Source of the DNA: Sulfurovum sp.
GTDB taxonomy: Bacteria; Campylobacterota; Campylobacteria; Campylobacterales; Sulfurovaceae
Assembly: GCA_021166685.1 (NCBI GenBank)
Contig: JAJPEU010000010.1
Location: forward strand, 1-64,000
Direction of reading: 5' to 3'
DNA length: 64,000 nucleotides
The position numbers were made by a program, and so were the translations under genes. Of the stretch, positions 37,293-46,079 are shown in pieces. Each line of letters starts with the position of its first letter. The stretch's first letter is position 1. The notes beneath the pieces are model-generated. The model had not been told where the DNA came from. It did not search any database and was given only the letters and a program-made list of their open reading frames with translations.

Positions 37293-37795
37293 AATTGCTC
37301 CAGCACTTCTTTTTCAATGTCGATCTCAATCTTATCCAGAAGACTCATGAAGTAGTTATAGCCGATATAGTGAGGGATGGCCACGATCAGTCCGGCAACC
37401 GTCGTGATCAAGGCAACAGAAATACCTGAAGAGAATACCGCGGGATCTCCAAGCCCCTGTTGGCTGATAGCATCAAACGCACTTAAGACACCGACCACCG
37501 TTCCAAGCAAGCCTAAAAGCGGCGCAATAGAGGCAATGGTCTTAACCGTATTCAGCCCAAATTCCATCGATTTGATCTGGGCATCAATCGCATTTTGCAT
37601 GGATGTTTGCTTGGTGGGAAGATTGTGTTCGCCGACAAAGGAGAGGATTTTTTTGATGATCTTCTCTTTTTGCCATCTTGCTATAGCCAGAACGATAAAT
37701 TTCCATACCATGATCGTAAAACCGATAATATTCAATCCAATGAGAATATAAACGATAATACCGCCTCTGTCTATATAGTGCATCATATCTAGCAT
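37289..37795 (-). CDS. exbB: ExbB/TolQ-type proton channel
   Basis: 168 residues with three helices; the family core PLLGLLGTVVGVLSAFDAI (about 90-108) and ALITTVAGLIVAIPHYIGYN (about 128-147) are clear. At 168 residues it is a short form. Lies 9 bases after tonB. Confidence 0.93.
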   Translation of the reverse strand: MLDMMHYIDRGGIIVYILIGLNIIGFTIMVWKFIVLAIARWQKEKIIKKILSFVGEHNLPTKQTSMQNAIDAQIKSMEFGLNTVKTIASIAPLLGLLGTVVGVLSAFDAISQQGLGDPAVFSSGISVALITTVAGLIVAIPHYIGYNYFMSLLDKIEIDIEKEVLEQL

Positions 37796-37804
37796 TGTAA
37801 ACTC

Positions 37805-38599
37805 CTAATTCAAAATTTTATATTTGATCGATACCGATAAAGAAACGGATTGTTTACCAACCTCTTCAGGGATGGGAGGAAATGATCCGATTTCTTTAAG
37901 TACCCTGACCGCGGCAAGATTTAACCGTTCATGGGAACACTTTTTTACCACACGAATATTACCGATTGCACCATCTTTGCTTATCGTAAAGGTAACATAC
38001 ACGATACCCTCCTGCCTCAATTTTTTTGCGATGCTCGGATATCTTTTTTTCCGCTCTATTATCTTTCGTACTTTTAAATAATAATGTTCTTTAAGCGCTC
38101 CTCCCCCTCCAGATCCTGATATCTGTCCTCCGGACAGCCCTTCTGAAGCACTTTTCATATTTTTGGTTTTGGTTCTTTGGTTCCTTGATTCTTTTTTCTT
38201 GACACTCTCTTTTTTTTTGATAGGCTTTGGAATTGCCGGGACCTTCTCCTCTGCCGTAAGTTTAGGTTCGGGGAGAGGAATTTCTTCAATGACAGGTTCG
38301 TCAATAGGGTCAGGAACAATTTCTTCAATGACAGGCTCATCAACAGAATCGGGAACAGTTTCTTCCATTATAGGTTCATCAACAGACTCGGCTCCTTTGA
38401 TGGAAACCTGTTGGAGATTTACAACAAAAGAAACTTTTCCACCGGCCTGTGCTTCATATATTTGCTGATCGACCTTATACGAACTCAGCACATACGTATG
38501 GAGCAGCACAACAATGACAAATGAAGAAAAGAAAACAGTTTTACTCTTCATGTATTCGGGCCTGTCTCCAACGTTGATTTTATATTTATTTTTATACAA
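37805..38599 (-). CDS. tonB: TonB with acidic repeat linker
   Basis: 264 residues. After a cytoplasmic start there is a membrane helix (about 23-40), then an acidic linker with repeats of (V/I)DEP(V/I)(I/M)EE at about 78-110, a Lys-rich segment, a Gly-rich hinge and a C-terminal TonB domain with YPSIAKKLRQEGIVYVTFTI. The true start may be the ATG at 38548 (MKSKTVFF). The periplasmic linker is expected to span the envelope. No TonB receptor gene is nearby. Confidence 0.9.
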   Translation of the reverse strand: MYKNKYKINVGDRPEYMKSKTVFFSSFVIVVLLHTYVLSSYKVDQQIYEAQAGGKVSFVVNLQQVSIKGAESVDEPIMEETVPDSVDEPVIEEIVPDPIDEPVIEEIPLPEPKLTAEEKVPAIPKPIKKKESVKKKESRNQRTKTKNMKSASEGLSGGQISGSGGGGALKEHYYLKVRKIIERKKRYPSIAKKLRQEGIVYVTFTISKDGAIGNIRVVKKCSHERLNLAAVRVLKEIGSFPPIPEEVGKQSVSLSVSIKYKILN

Positions 38600-38850
38600 A
38601 ACGTGTAAAGAAAAGTAAGACGTACAAATGAATAAGCATCTATTGAACTCTCAACTTTCCTCACCTCTCACTGCCTATACTGATACTGCTATAGATCGAC
38701 AGTACACCAATATAGATAAGATCGTTAATATTATAACCTTTTGAAGGTTGAATTCAAAGTCATTTTCTATGGTTTCTTCCAGCTGTATGTTTTTAATTTT
38801 TGCCGTATAAATATTATCGTATTCTTTTATGCAATGAACATGATTTACTA
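38600..38850. other. Gap upstream of tonB, no gene seen
   Basis: About 250 bases of AT-rich sequence. I looked for a Fur-type operator because tonB systems are often iron-regulated and did not see a convincing one. A short dyad AACCTT-TTG-AAGGTT lies near 38736. Confidence 0.3.
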
Positions 38851-38854
38851 TTTT

Positions 38855-38945
38855 AAAGAGCAGGGTTTAATGAGAGCAGGGTGATGGAAGTGCCACGGCT
38901 CGATCCATTTCTCATTTCCAGGCTGTACACAAGTCAAGGAAACTG
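38855..38945 (+). pseudogene. Relic of a Sir2-type gene (middle part)
   Basis: The stretch closely resembles 47333-47415 inside the intact sirtuin gene. Shared blocks include GAGAGCAGGGTGATGG, CACGGCTCGATCCATT and GTCAAGGAAA, which encode ESRVME, HGSIH and CQGK of the sirtuin. An in-frame stop (GTTTAATGA) and several shifts make it non-coding. Only about 90 bases are recognisable and both flanks lack further similarity. Confidence 0.75.
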
Positions 38946-38968
38946 CGAGAATGAGAATACAATACCCG

Positions 38969-39934
38969 TTAGTGCGTGCGCTGGAGCGTGCACCCGCCAA
39001 GAATCTCTTTTTGCGTAGCGTTTATGATGGATTGAATTTCACTGTTGTTTGAAACAGCTTTTTTAATGATTGCCATCGCTTGTTTGCGCCTGCCTGTACG
39101 GCATAAGAGATCAGACAAATTGTTAAGTGCCAGAGGATGCAGAGGCTCTATGGATAAGAGTTTACGATAGTATTTTTCTGCGGCAGTGAATTTGTTTGAG
39201 TGATAGTAAGCATTAGCTAATGCAAAAAGTATATCAATGTCTTTTGGCCAACGTTGCAAAGCGCTTCTATATGCAATGATAGCGTTGTCTCTCATACCTG
39301 TTTTTTCAAGATCATATGCAGATCGTAGAAATGCTTTGGACGAAGCGGTTGCCGGCAAATATCCCGGCGGAAGAAGCACAACACCCCAATTGCCGCTTCG
39401 TTCCCACAGTCTTTTGAATGTTGCAACGTTCATTGCTTCATTCGGCCGATCGGAAAAGTGCATCAAAATGGTCTGATCCTTCTTGTTGTATCCTGTTACA
39501 GGAGCATAATGCCATAGCGGATACCAAGAATAGCCTCGGTTAAGCAGTACGATGACAGGATGTTGTTTTTCCAGTTCATGGAGCAGTGCATCAAGTGTTG
39601 GCGCCAACGTATAGGCGAGCAGACCGTTTGCCCGTGCAGTGGCCATCAGTTCTATTTGCAGTGTGCCGCCTTTTGCGGGAATCAATGTCCGTGCATCGAG
39701 TTCCTCCTGCGATAGACGGGGAGTATAGGAGGTTGTTGCATGCCAGTAGGAGGAGATCATTTCGATCGATGTAGCCGCGCACAAGTCGGAGCGCGGAGTC
39801 ACAAAAGGAACGCTGATACTTGATGAAGTAACGCGTTGTGTTGATAATACTAAAGGCTCTTTGGGCCCACACCCGCTTAGTATCATCGCAGCAGCGAGAG
39901 CCGGCAGGAAGCAGGTGAGGCAGTCTTTTTTCAC
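38969..39934 (-). CDS. PA2778-type lipoprotein with C39-like peptidase and TPR domains
   Basis: About 321 residues from GTG 39934, chosen because it follows the upstream stop at once and gives a clean lipoprotein signal (AAAMILSGC). The peptidase-like part has Cys in DLCAATSIEMISSYW, an oxyanion-like GGTLQ, and His in LWHYAPVTGYN, as in C39 bacteriocin-processing peptidases. Residues from about 210 form TPR repeats. It matches the PA2778 family, known next to PA2779. Function is undescribed. Confidence 0.8.
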   Translation of the reverse strand: MKKDCLTCFLPALAAAMILSGCGPKEPLVLSTQRVTSSSISVPFVTPRSDLCAATSIEMISSYWHATTSYTPRLSQEELDARTLIPAKGGTLQIELMATARANGLLAYTLAPTLDALLHELEKQHPVIVLLNRGYSWYPLWHYAPVTGYNKKDQTILMHFSDRPNEAMNVATFKRLWERSGNWGVVLLPPGYLPATASSKAFLRSAYDLEKTGMRDNAIIAYRSALQRWPKDIDILFALANAYYHSNKFTAAEKYYRKLLSIEPLHPLALNNLSDLLCRTGRRKQAMAIIKKAVSNNSEIQSIINATQKEILGGCTLQRTH

Positions 39935-39935
39935 T

Positions 39936-40325
39936 CTATCGGACAGAACGGGTAAAATCAAAGACTTTAGTCAATCCGAGAATATCCGTAATCAGTAAAA
40001 CGACAAAGATAAATACGGCAGCACCGACCAATGTACCAAGAACGTCACCGCCAGCCGGCAACGTATCTATCTCATTGACAAATCTTGATGCCTCTTCGTC
40101 CGTCATTGCTGCAACTCTGTCTTTGATCATTTTTGGTTCAACATCCATTTGTTCCAATATTTTTGCAACGTCTTGACGAGCAGCAAATTGAATGATCCTG
40201 TCTTTTGAAGATAAAATTTCCGTTTGTTTGAAAAGAGCTTCTGTAGAAGCTATTTGTGCCCACGAAGTTTGAGTAAACAGTGTTATGCTTAAAATGAATG
40301 ATAAAATAAGTTTTGATATATTCAT
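39936..40325 (-). CDS. PA2779-family membrane protein
   Basis: 129 residues with a signal peptide (to AQ near 24), a helical domain with MTDEEASRFVNEIDTLPAGG, and a C-terminal membrane helix (about 94-118). This is the PA2779 family, always seen beside a PA2778-like peptidase in the examples I know. It probably partners the lipoprotein encoded downstream. Function unknown. Confidence 0.8.
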   Translation of the reverse strand: MNISKLILSFILSITLFTQTSWAQIASTEALFKQTEILSSKDRIIQFAARQDVAKILEQMDVEPKMIKDRVAAMTDEEASRFVNEIDTLPAGGDVLGTLVGAAVFIFVVLLITDILGLTKVFDFTRSVR

Positions 40326-40526
40326 TAGTAATCCTTCTTGATTAATTTTGATAACTTTTTAAAATTTAAAAGACCGATATCATTATCTGTTATTTTAATT
40401 GTCTTATGATTAAATACTGCTTATGGTTAAAAAAGGCGGTGACTGAATCTGCTGCATTTGCCTCATTGTTGCCGACGTGAAAAGGTGAGTGTCCGCTCGC
40501 TTTTGCGGTCAAAGCATGTGTTAGAT

Positions 40527-40555
40527 TTGGAAAGAGGGACATTTTTTACTATAAT
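40527..40555 (+). promoter_or_regulatory. Promoter for ovoA
   Basis: TTGGAA (40527-40532) and TATAAT (40550-40555) are 17 bases apart, a good sigma-70 promoter 39 bases before the ovoA start. Confidence 0.6.
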
Positions 40556-40593
40556 AGAATTTCATAGAAAAATTATATCCAAAAGGGAATATT

Positions 40594-42693
40594 TTGAGTA
40601 AGTTTAGTTTGTATCCGGTTACTTTGGATGGTTTAGATATAGCGGCAAAAAGAGAAGAGATAAGGGCATATTTTCACAACACTTATGATATTTTTGAGAA
40701 GATTTTTGAAGTGCTTAAAAGCGATGAGGTCTTTTACAAAAAATCGGAACCGACCCGCCATCCGATGATATTTTATTTTGGACATACCGCAACGTTTTTT
40801 ATAAATAAACTTATCCTCATGAAGATAATCAAAGAGCGTATAAATCCTGAATTTGAATCCATTTTTGCAGTCGGCGTGGATGAGATGGAGTGGGATGATT
40901 TGGAGAGCGGACATTACAGATGGCCCAAAGTCGATGAGGTTAGGGCGTATCGTAAAAAAGTAAGAGAGATTGTTGATGAACTTATAACTACGCTTCCGCT
41001 AACCCTTCCCATAACGCAAGACTCCGATATGTGGATAATTTTAATGGGGATAGAGCATGAGCGCATCCATATAGAAACTTCTTTGGTTTTGCACCGTCAG
41101 ATGCCCATAGAGTTTATACAAGAAGTTGAAGAGTTTAATATCTGCACCCACTCCTCAAGCGCGCCTAAAAATGAGATGCTTGCTATTAAAGGCGGCGATG
41201 TTGTTTTGGGTAAAGAGAAGTCGCACAATCTCTACGGATGGGATAACGAATATGGCAGATATTCGCACTATGCGGACGATTTTAAGGCTTCAAAATATTT
41301 GGTAAGCAACGGCGAATTTATGGAGTTTGTAAAAGAGGGCGGATATGAGGATGAAGCTTTTTGGGACGAAGAGGGAAGAAGATTTTTAAAAATAAGCGGC
41401 GCAAAACACCCGACTTTTTGGGTAAAGGATGGAAACGGTTTTAAATACAGAACACTTGCCAAGGTTATAGATATGCCCCTTGACTGGCCTGTTGATGTAA
41501 ATGCGCTTGAAGCAGAGGCGTTTTGCCGCTACAAAAGCAAGAAAGAGGGGGCAAACTACTCTCTGCCCAGCGAAACAGAATACCGCCTTATATACGAGTA
41601 TGCAAAACTAGAGGATATTCCGGACTTTCACGAGAGCAGGGCAAATTTGAATTTCTACCACTATTTCAGCTCATGTCCCGTAAATGAGTTTGGTTTCAAC
41701 GGTATATACGATGTGGTCGGAAATGTGTGGCAGTGGAGCCGCACGCCGATTTTCGGTTTTGAGGGATTTGAATTTCATCCGGCATACGATGACTTTTCAA
41801 CACCGACATTTGACAATAGGCATGCGCTCATTTTAGGTTCATCGTGGGCAAGCAGCGGAAATCTTATCATGAAACATTCCCGTTATGCGTTTCGCAGACA
41901 CTTCTACCAAAATGCCGGGTTTAGATATGTCATCTCAAAAAGCGAGTCAAAGAGTAAAAACGATGTTTACGAGAGCGACGAGCTTGTGTCGCAGTATTGC
42001 GAGTTTCAGTACGGAGATGACTATTTCGGCGTGAAAAACTTTGCAAAAGAAACGGCAAACATAGCTTCAAAATTTGCAAAAGAACGCACAAAAGCACTTG
42101 ACCTTGGCTGTGCGACAGGTCGTTCAACGTTTGAGCTTGCAAAGCGTTTTGATGAGGTAGAGGGGATCGATTTCTCTGCCAGATTTATAGGTGTTGGCGT
42201 AAAGCTCAAAAATGAGGGCTATGTAGCCTACATGGCAAAAACGGAGGGAGATTTGAGTCAAGAGAAAAAAGTAACCATACAAGAGCTTGGTTATGAGAGC
42301 ATAAAAGAGAAAGTCGCTTTTTGGCAAGGCGATGCGTGTAACCTGAAACCGAATTTCAACTCTTACGACTTAGTTATGGCGACAAATCTTATAGATAGGC
42401 TCTACAATCCGCGGCTCTTTTTGGACAGTGTTCATGAGAGGCTAAACAGGAACGGAGTTTTGATGTTGACCTCTCCCTATACATGGCAAGAGAGTTCAAC
42501 CAAAAAAGAGTTTTGGCTCGGCGGATACAAAGATGAGAACGGCAAAGAAGTTAAAACGCTAGATACGCTAAAAGAGATTTTGAACAAAAATTTTGAACTT
42601 GTTCATCTGCAGGATTTGGAGTTTGTCATAAGAGAGACAGCCAGAAAGTTTCAGCACAGCATAGCGCAGGTGAGTGTTTGGAGGAAAAAGTGA
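40594..42693 (+). CDS. ovoA: 5-histidylcysteine sulfoxide synthase / methyltransferase OvoA
   Basis: First enzyme of ovothiol A synthesis. The N-terminal DinB-like helical domain (iron ligands in MGIEHERIHIETS, about 151-163) is followed by an FGE-sulfatase-like domain (about 205-450, DVVGNVWQWSRTP) and a C-terminal SAM methyltransferase (LDLGCATGRSTFELA, about 497). It joins histidine and cysteine as a sulfoxide and later methylates the product. TTG start at 40594 after AAAAGGGAAT. 699 residues fits full-length OvoA. Confidence 0.93.
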   Translation: MSKFSLYPVTLDGLDIAAKREEIRAYFHNTYDIFEKIFEVLKSDEVFYKKSEPTRHPMIFYFGHTATFFINKLILMKIIKERINPEFESIFAVGVDEMEWDDLESGHYRWPKVDEVRAYRKKVREIVDELITTLPLTLPITQDSDMWIILMGIEHERIHIETSLVLHRQMPIEFIQEVEEFNICTHSSSAPKNEMLAIKGGDVVLGKEKSHNLYGWDNEYGRYSHYADDFKASKYLVSNGEFMEFVKEGGYEDEAFWDEEGRRFLKISGAKHPTFWVKDGNGFKYRTLAKVIDMPLDWPVDVNALEAEAFCRYKSKKEGANYSLPSETEYRLIYEYAKLEDIPDFHESRANLNFYHYFSSCPVNEFGFNGIYDVVGNVWQWSRTPIFGFEGFEFHPAYDDFSTPTFDNRHALILGSSWASSGNLIMKHSRYAFRRHFYQNAGFRYVISKSESKSKNDVYESDELVSQYCEFQYGDDYFGVKNFAKETANIASKFAKERTKALDLGCATGRSTFELAKRFDEVEGIDFSARFIGVGVKLKNEGYVAYMAKTEGDLSQEKKVTIQELGYESIKEKVAFWQGDACNLKPNFNSYDLVMATNLIDRLYNPRLFLDSVHERLNRNGVLMLTSPYTWQESSTKKEFWLGGYKDENGKEVKTLDTLKEILNKNFELVHLQDLEFVIRETARKFQHSIAQVSVWRKK

Positions 42694-43871
42694 ACTATGA
42701 CTTTTCAGTCTCTGCACCAAGAGAAGATACAAATGCGGAAAAGTACGCTCTTAGAGAGAAGCTTTTCGGTACAAATGAGGTGCTTCCTGTGTGGGTGGCG
42801 GATATGGATATCGATACGCCATGTTTTGTGCTTGAAGCGGTAAAAAAACGCTTAGAGCATCCCGTCATAGGGTATGAGGAAGTGCCGCCAAGCATGTTTC
42901 TTGCCCAGATAGAGTGGATGAAAAACAATCACGGTGCGGAGTTTGCCTTAGAAGAGATGCTCTATTCGCACTCGGTGGTAGCAAGTATGAACGTCGCCAT
43001 AGAAGCATTTACGCAAAAGGGCGATAAAGTTATCGTCCAAACACCCGTATATCCGCCATTTTTTCACAGTGTCATAGAGCATGAGAGAGAGCTTTTGAAA
43101 AATCCTCTCAAACACAGAGAGGACGGAAGCTACACTTTTGACATAGATGATTTAAAATCAAAAATAGACAAAAAAACCAAACTTCTGCTTCTGTGTTCTC
43201 CGCACAATCCTGTCGGGCGTGTTTGGAGGAGAGAAGAGCTTGAGGAGATTTTAGAACTCTGTTTGAAGCATAACATCGTGGTATTTAGTGACGAGATCCA
43301 CTGCGATTTGGTGTATGTGCCAAATGTGCATATTCCGTTTGCCTCTTTGAACCAAAGAGCAAGAGAGATAACCGTCACGGCTATCGGTCCCGGGAAAACA
43401 TTTAACATGGCGGGTTTTGCCATAAGCGCGGTTGCTATACCAAACAAAGAGTTAAGAGCAAAATTTAAAAACGTTTACGACCGCATACATTTTGCGCACG
43501 GGTGTTCTCTCTCTCATGCCGCCTTTGAAGCTGCGTACAGGGAAGGCAAAGAGTGGCTCGAAGCGCTTCAAATACATCTGTTGAAAAATTATCGGATGCT
43601 AGATGAGGTATGCAAAAAGTTTGGACACCGCATAAAACTTACCCCGATGGAGGGGACATATTTGGCTTGGCTTGACTGCAGAGGTTTGGGGCTTTGCGAC
43701 AAAGAGTTGAGAGATTTTTTTGTTCATAAGGCGGGGCTTGGACTAAGCACAGGGATAAGTTTTGGCAGAGAGGGAAGCGGTTTTATGAGATTGAATTTTG
43801 CAGTCTCCTCTGCGAAAATGGCACAAGTGATAGAAAAACTGCAAAAAGCATTGCAAGAGCATAGGAACTAG
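42690..43871 (+). CDS. ovoB: PLP-dependent sulfoxide lyase OvoB
   Basis: MalY/PatB-like fold-type I PLP enzyme of 393 residues that would split the OvoA sulfoxide to 5-thiohistidine. GTG 42690 follows a GGAGG site and overlaps the ovoA stop as GTGA, so the two are translationally coupled. PVYPPFFHSV, CSPHNPVGRVW, SDEIHCDL and the PLP-Lys in GPGKTFNMAG are present. Stand-alone similarity would say cystathionine beta-lyase; the coupling to ovoA decides the call. Confidence 0.85.
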   Translation: MNYDFSVSAPREDTNAEKYALREKLFGTNEVLPVWVADMDIDTPCFVLEAVKKRLEHPVIGYEEVPPSMFLAQIEWMKNNHGAEFALEEMLYSHSVVASMNVAIEAFTQKGDKVIVQTPVYPPFFHSVIEHERELLKNPLKHREDGSYTFDIDDLKSKIDKKTKLLLLCSPHNPVGRVWRREELEEILELCLKHNIVVFSDEIHCDLVYVPNVHIPFASLNQRAREITVTAIGPGKTFNMAGFAISAVAIPNKELRAKFKNVYDRIHFAHGCSLSHAAFEAAYREGKEWLEALQIHLLKNYRMLDEVCKKFGHRIKLTPMEGTYLAWLDCRGLGLCDKELRDFFVHKAGLGLSTGISFGREGSGFMRLNFAVSSAKMAQVIEKLQKALQEHRN

Positions 43872-44018
43872 AAGTGGTTAAGAAAAATTGGGATGGTATA
43901 AGTTTCAGTTGCATGCAACGAAACAACGAATGACAGAGCAACACGGCTTAACTTTAAAAACTTCATACTTATCCTTAAATTTAGTTTTAAATAGTTATTT
44001 TACAAATATCAGTTTGTA
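43872..44018. other. Gap between ovoB and the cassette attC
   Basis: Short AT-rich tail with no gene. It marks the chromosomal side of the integron cassette insertion. Confidence 0.3.
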
Positions 44019-44135
44019 GTATAACGCAAAGCTAAGGGGCGGCTACAAGCGGCGCGTAAAATACGAAGCATGCGCCGATTGGAGACGTCCAGCGAGCAAC
44101 GCGAGCGAACCTTGAGCGCCTTGTTATGTGCCTTA
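44019..44135 (-). repeat. attC recombination site, distal end of the cassette
   Basis: On the minus strand, the outer site ACATAAC is followed by AAGGCGCTCAAGG, and the other end shows CCCTTAGCTTTGC followed by GTTATAC. The two arms pair (CAAGGCGCTCAAGG against the complement GCAAAGCTAAGG) with an unpaired C, as in attC. The arms enclose a variable GC-rich centre, giving about 110 bp in total. The DUF262 stop codon lies in the outermost bases. Confidence 0.82.
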
Positions 44136-45971
44136 ATCAGATTCATCTATTACGGTTTCATTTGTTTCTATTGTGTCAATTACATCAAATGTTAAATCGT
44201 TAAGTTTTGTTTTTAAGTCAGCCAAAATACTATTCACTCTACTTTCTATAAATTGGTCAATGGCGTCTTCTGGCAATACTCCGCTTCTTGCCCAATCTAG
44301 TATCTCACCGGAAAGTAAATGGGAAGGCATAATTGCTTCAAATTCTGGTTTATCGTAGTCTTTCATGTACTCAAGTGGATTTCTATTTGTAATATCAAGA
44401 TTCGTTATTTGCGTTAAATAAGCAATATTCATTAAGCTGTCGCTTGTTATTTTATTTTTATGTTTGTTGTTCAGAACATATTCAGAATTTGTGGGAAAAA
44501 TGTGGTGTAGATTTGGTTTGTCGGTGGAGAAAAAGAAGTTTTGAACTAACACTTCTCTGTCGCAATGTTCCCAATCTTTGGGTTGGGCGCTTGCATATAG
44601 CGCCAAAATAGCTCTACTCATTCTGCCTTTTGAGCTATACGTTGCCGAACGAAGTCTTTGCTTGTCTATTAAGAACCGGTCAAATGCAAGAGGTTCGTTT
44701 TTCTTTCCTTTGCTTAGGAATTCTATATGTTGTCCTAACTGCGTTGTATTGCTTAATTTATCTTCATTGTGAAAGCTATTAAACCAAAAATATTTTTTCA
44801 GTAAACCATAGTCAGGGGAGCTATTTTTATAAAAGTAAGCTGTAACGGTAAAATAAAAGTAACGAAATGGAATTAAGTATGGGGTTTTTAGATGCAAATG
44901 ATTTTCAAAAAAGTCAAACGTTTTTAGCATGGCTTTCTTTGTTTCTTCCCACACTGCCAAAATATGTTCTGTTTTTATTTCATTCAAGTACCTGTCTGTA
45001 ATATTTCTTACTCCACTATCAGGAACATTGTGATTTATGATAATTGCCAGTATTTGTAGATAATCAAGGTCACTAATTTTCAGGAACTCACTGTTATTAT
45101 GATCTCTAAAATCATCAATTAACTCACGGAGATAAAATCCATCTTCACTTTGTGTAGCTGTCTTGAATGTTTTTGCTACAACAATATCAAATATATTTAA
45201 TGGTTTTCCTGCTTGATTTATTCTCTCAAAAATCTGACAAACTTCTGAAACCTGAATGCCTTTAACTTCTATGAATGAAATTCTGTAATTATCAAGAACC
45301 CCTTTAATTTTTGAAAGCTCTAATAGTATTTGATGATTGAAGTCTTTGTTGACAGTTTGACTATTGAATACGCTTGTCTGAACAGTCGTAAAGTTGTTTT
45401 TTATGTCTATAAGTTTAACGATTAACCCTTCATCAAATTTCTTTTTCTTGACTGTATTAGGCTTTAATTCTCCGTTTCTGTCATCAATTTCACTCCAAAA
45501 TAAAAACCTGCTACGGTAGCTTTCATCGTCTGTGTCGCTGTCAATCGGAATTGTAAGGTCAACATAGATCAAAGGATTGAATCCTGGCCGCCCTTCAATG
45601 CTTCCACCGTAAAGAGATGTCAAAAGTGAAGTCGTTCTCTGTTGCCCATCAAGAATATATTGATATTCTGTTCTGCTAAAATTTGTATCTGTAATTTGAT
45701 GCCCACCAATTTGTCTATGATTTTGAAGTTTTAAGTCAGTTTTCCAAACAAGAATGCTTCCCAGAGGATAGAATTTATAAATGCTGTCCCATAGTTTTTT
45801 AACATTTTGCTGTTCCCAAACTACGCTGCGCTGAAAAGTTGGAATTTGATAGTTCTTAGCGATTAACTCGTCAAGGTAAGTTGTCAAACCTTTGTTTGTA
45901 GGAAATATCCTGTCTGTGTAATTCATTTTTTCTTCCTATTAATTTGTGGTACTTCTAACTAAGGCACATAA
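44025..45971 (-). mobile_element. Integron gene cassette carrying a DUF262 protein
   Basis: One ORF and its attC, read on the minus strand. The cassette starts after G at GTTATGTGCCTTA (45972-45960) and its attC begins with the exact reverse complement TAAGGCACATAAC (complement of 44123-44135). Such pairing is expected only if these ends were joined in a circular cassette. A second attC lies at the upstream junction. No integrase is intact here; only a 3' relic remains at 46834. Confidence 0.82.
44133..45926 (-). CDS. DUF262 protein with C-terminal HNH-like motif, probable defence nuclease
   Basis: 597 residues. The DUF262 ParB/Srx-like core shows IPTFQRSVVWE (28-38), DGQQRTTS (93-100, the nucleotide-binding signature) and FERINQAGKPLN (233-244). 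The C-terminal part has LHHIFP (473-478) and N500, as in the HNH-type DUF1524 module of GmrS/GmrD-like type IV restriction enzymes. The expected role is nucleotide-stimulated cleavage of modified foreign DNA; not proven. It lies between two attC sites. Ribosome site AGGAAGAAAAA precedes the ATG. Low GC content, unlike the attC centre. Confidence 0.82.
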   Translation of the reverse strand: MNYTDRIFPTNKGLTTYLDELIAKNYQIPTFQRSVVWEQQNVKKLWDSIYKFYPLGSILVWKTDLKLQNHRQIGGHQITDTNFSRTEYQYILDGQQRTTSLLTSLYGGSIEGRPGFNPLIYVDLTIPIDSDTDDESYRSRFLFWSEIDDRNGELKPNTVKKKKFDEGLIVKLIDIKNNFTTVQTSVFNSQTVNKDFNHQILLELSKIKGVLDNYRISFIEVKGIQVSEVCQIFERINQAGKPLNIFDIVVAKTFKTATQSEDGFYLRELIDDFRDHNNSEFLKISDLDYLQILAIIINHNVPDSGVRNITDRYLNEIKTEHILAVWEETKKAMLKTFDFFENHLHLKTPYLIPFRYFYFTVTAYFYKNSSPDYGLLKKYFWFNSFHNEDKLSNTTQLGQHIEFLSKGKKNEPLAFDRFLIDKQRLRSATYSSKGRMSRAILALYASAQPKDWEHCDREVLVQNFFFSTDKPNLHHIFPTNSEYVLNNKHKNKITSDSLMNIAYLTQITNLDITNRNPLEYMKDYDKPEFEAIMPSHLLSGEILDWARSGVLPEDAIDQFIESRVNSILADLKTKLNDLTFDVIDTIETNETVIDESD

Positions 45972-46034
45972 CGGTTGAGTTGAGAAATATTTGAGCCGCA
46001 GGGTCAAATATTCCTCTCCAATGATTTGTTATGT
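45966..46034 (-). repeat. attC site at the upstream junction of the cassette
   Basis: On the minus strand ACATAAC ... GTTATGT bound a 69-bp hairpin. Its centre pairs AATATTTGA with TCAAATATT around CCTGCGG, and the outer arms TTGGAGAG and CTCAACTCAA pair with bulges. This belongs to the preceding cassette, whose ORF tail ends in it. Confidence 0.8.
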
Positions 46035-46079
46035 TTCTATATTTAATAGCTGTTCAAATTCTTCTTGATTTTCTATGTC
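46029..46079 (-). pseudogene. 3' tail of a second integron cassette gene
   Basis: Sixteen codons on the minus strand read DIENQEEFEQLLNIET and then TAA inside the upstream attC. The reading frame breaks at the REP sequence (46079). This is the expected tail of a cassette gene destroyed when the RAYT/REP element came in or by deletion. Too short to identify. Confidence 0.55.

Noticed and set aside
38600-38850. Fur box before tonB
   Set aside because: No 19-bp dyad resembling GATAATGATAATCATTATC was found.
44019-44135. Possible rho-independent terminator of ovoB and DUF262
   Set aside because: The stem is imperfect and GC-rich without a T-run, while its ends match attC sites; a cassette site explains it better.
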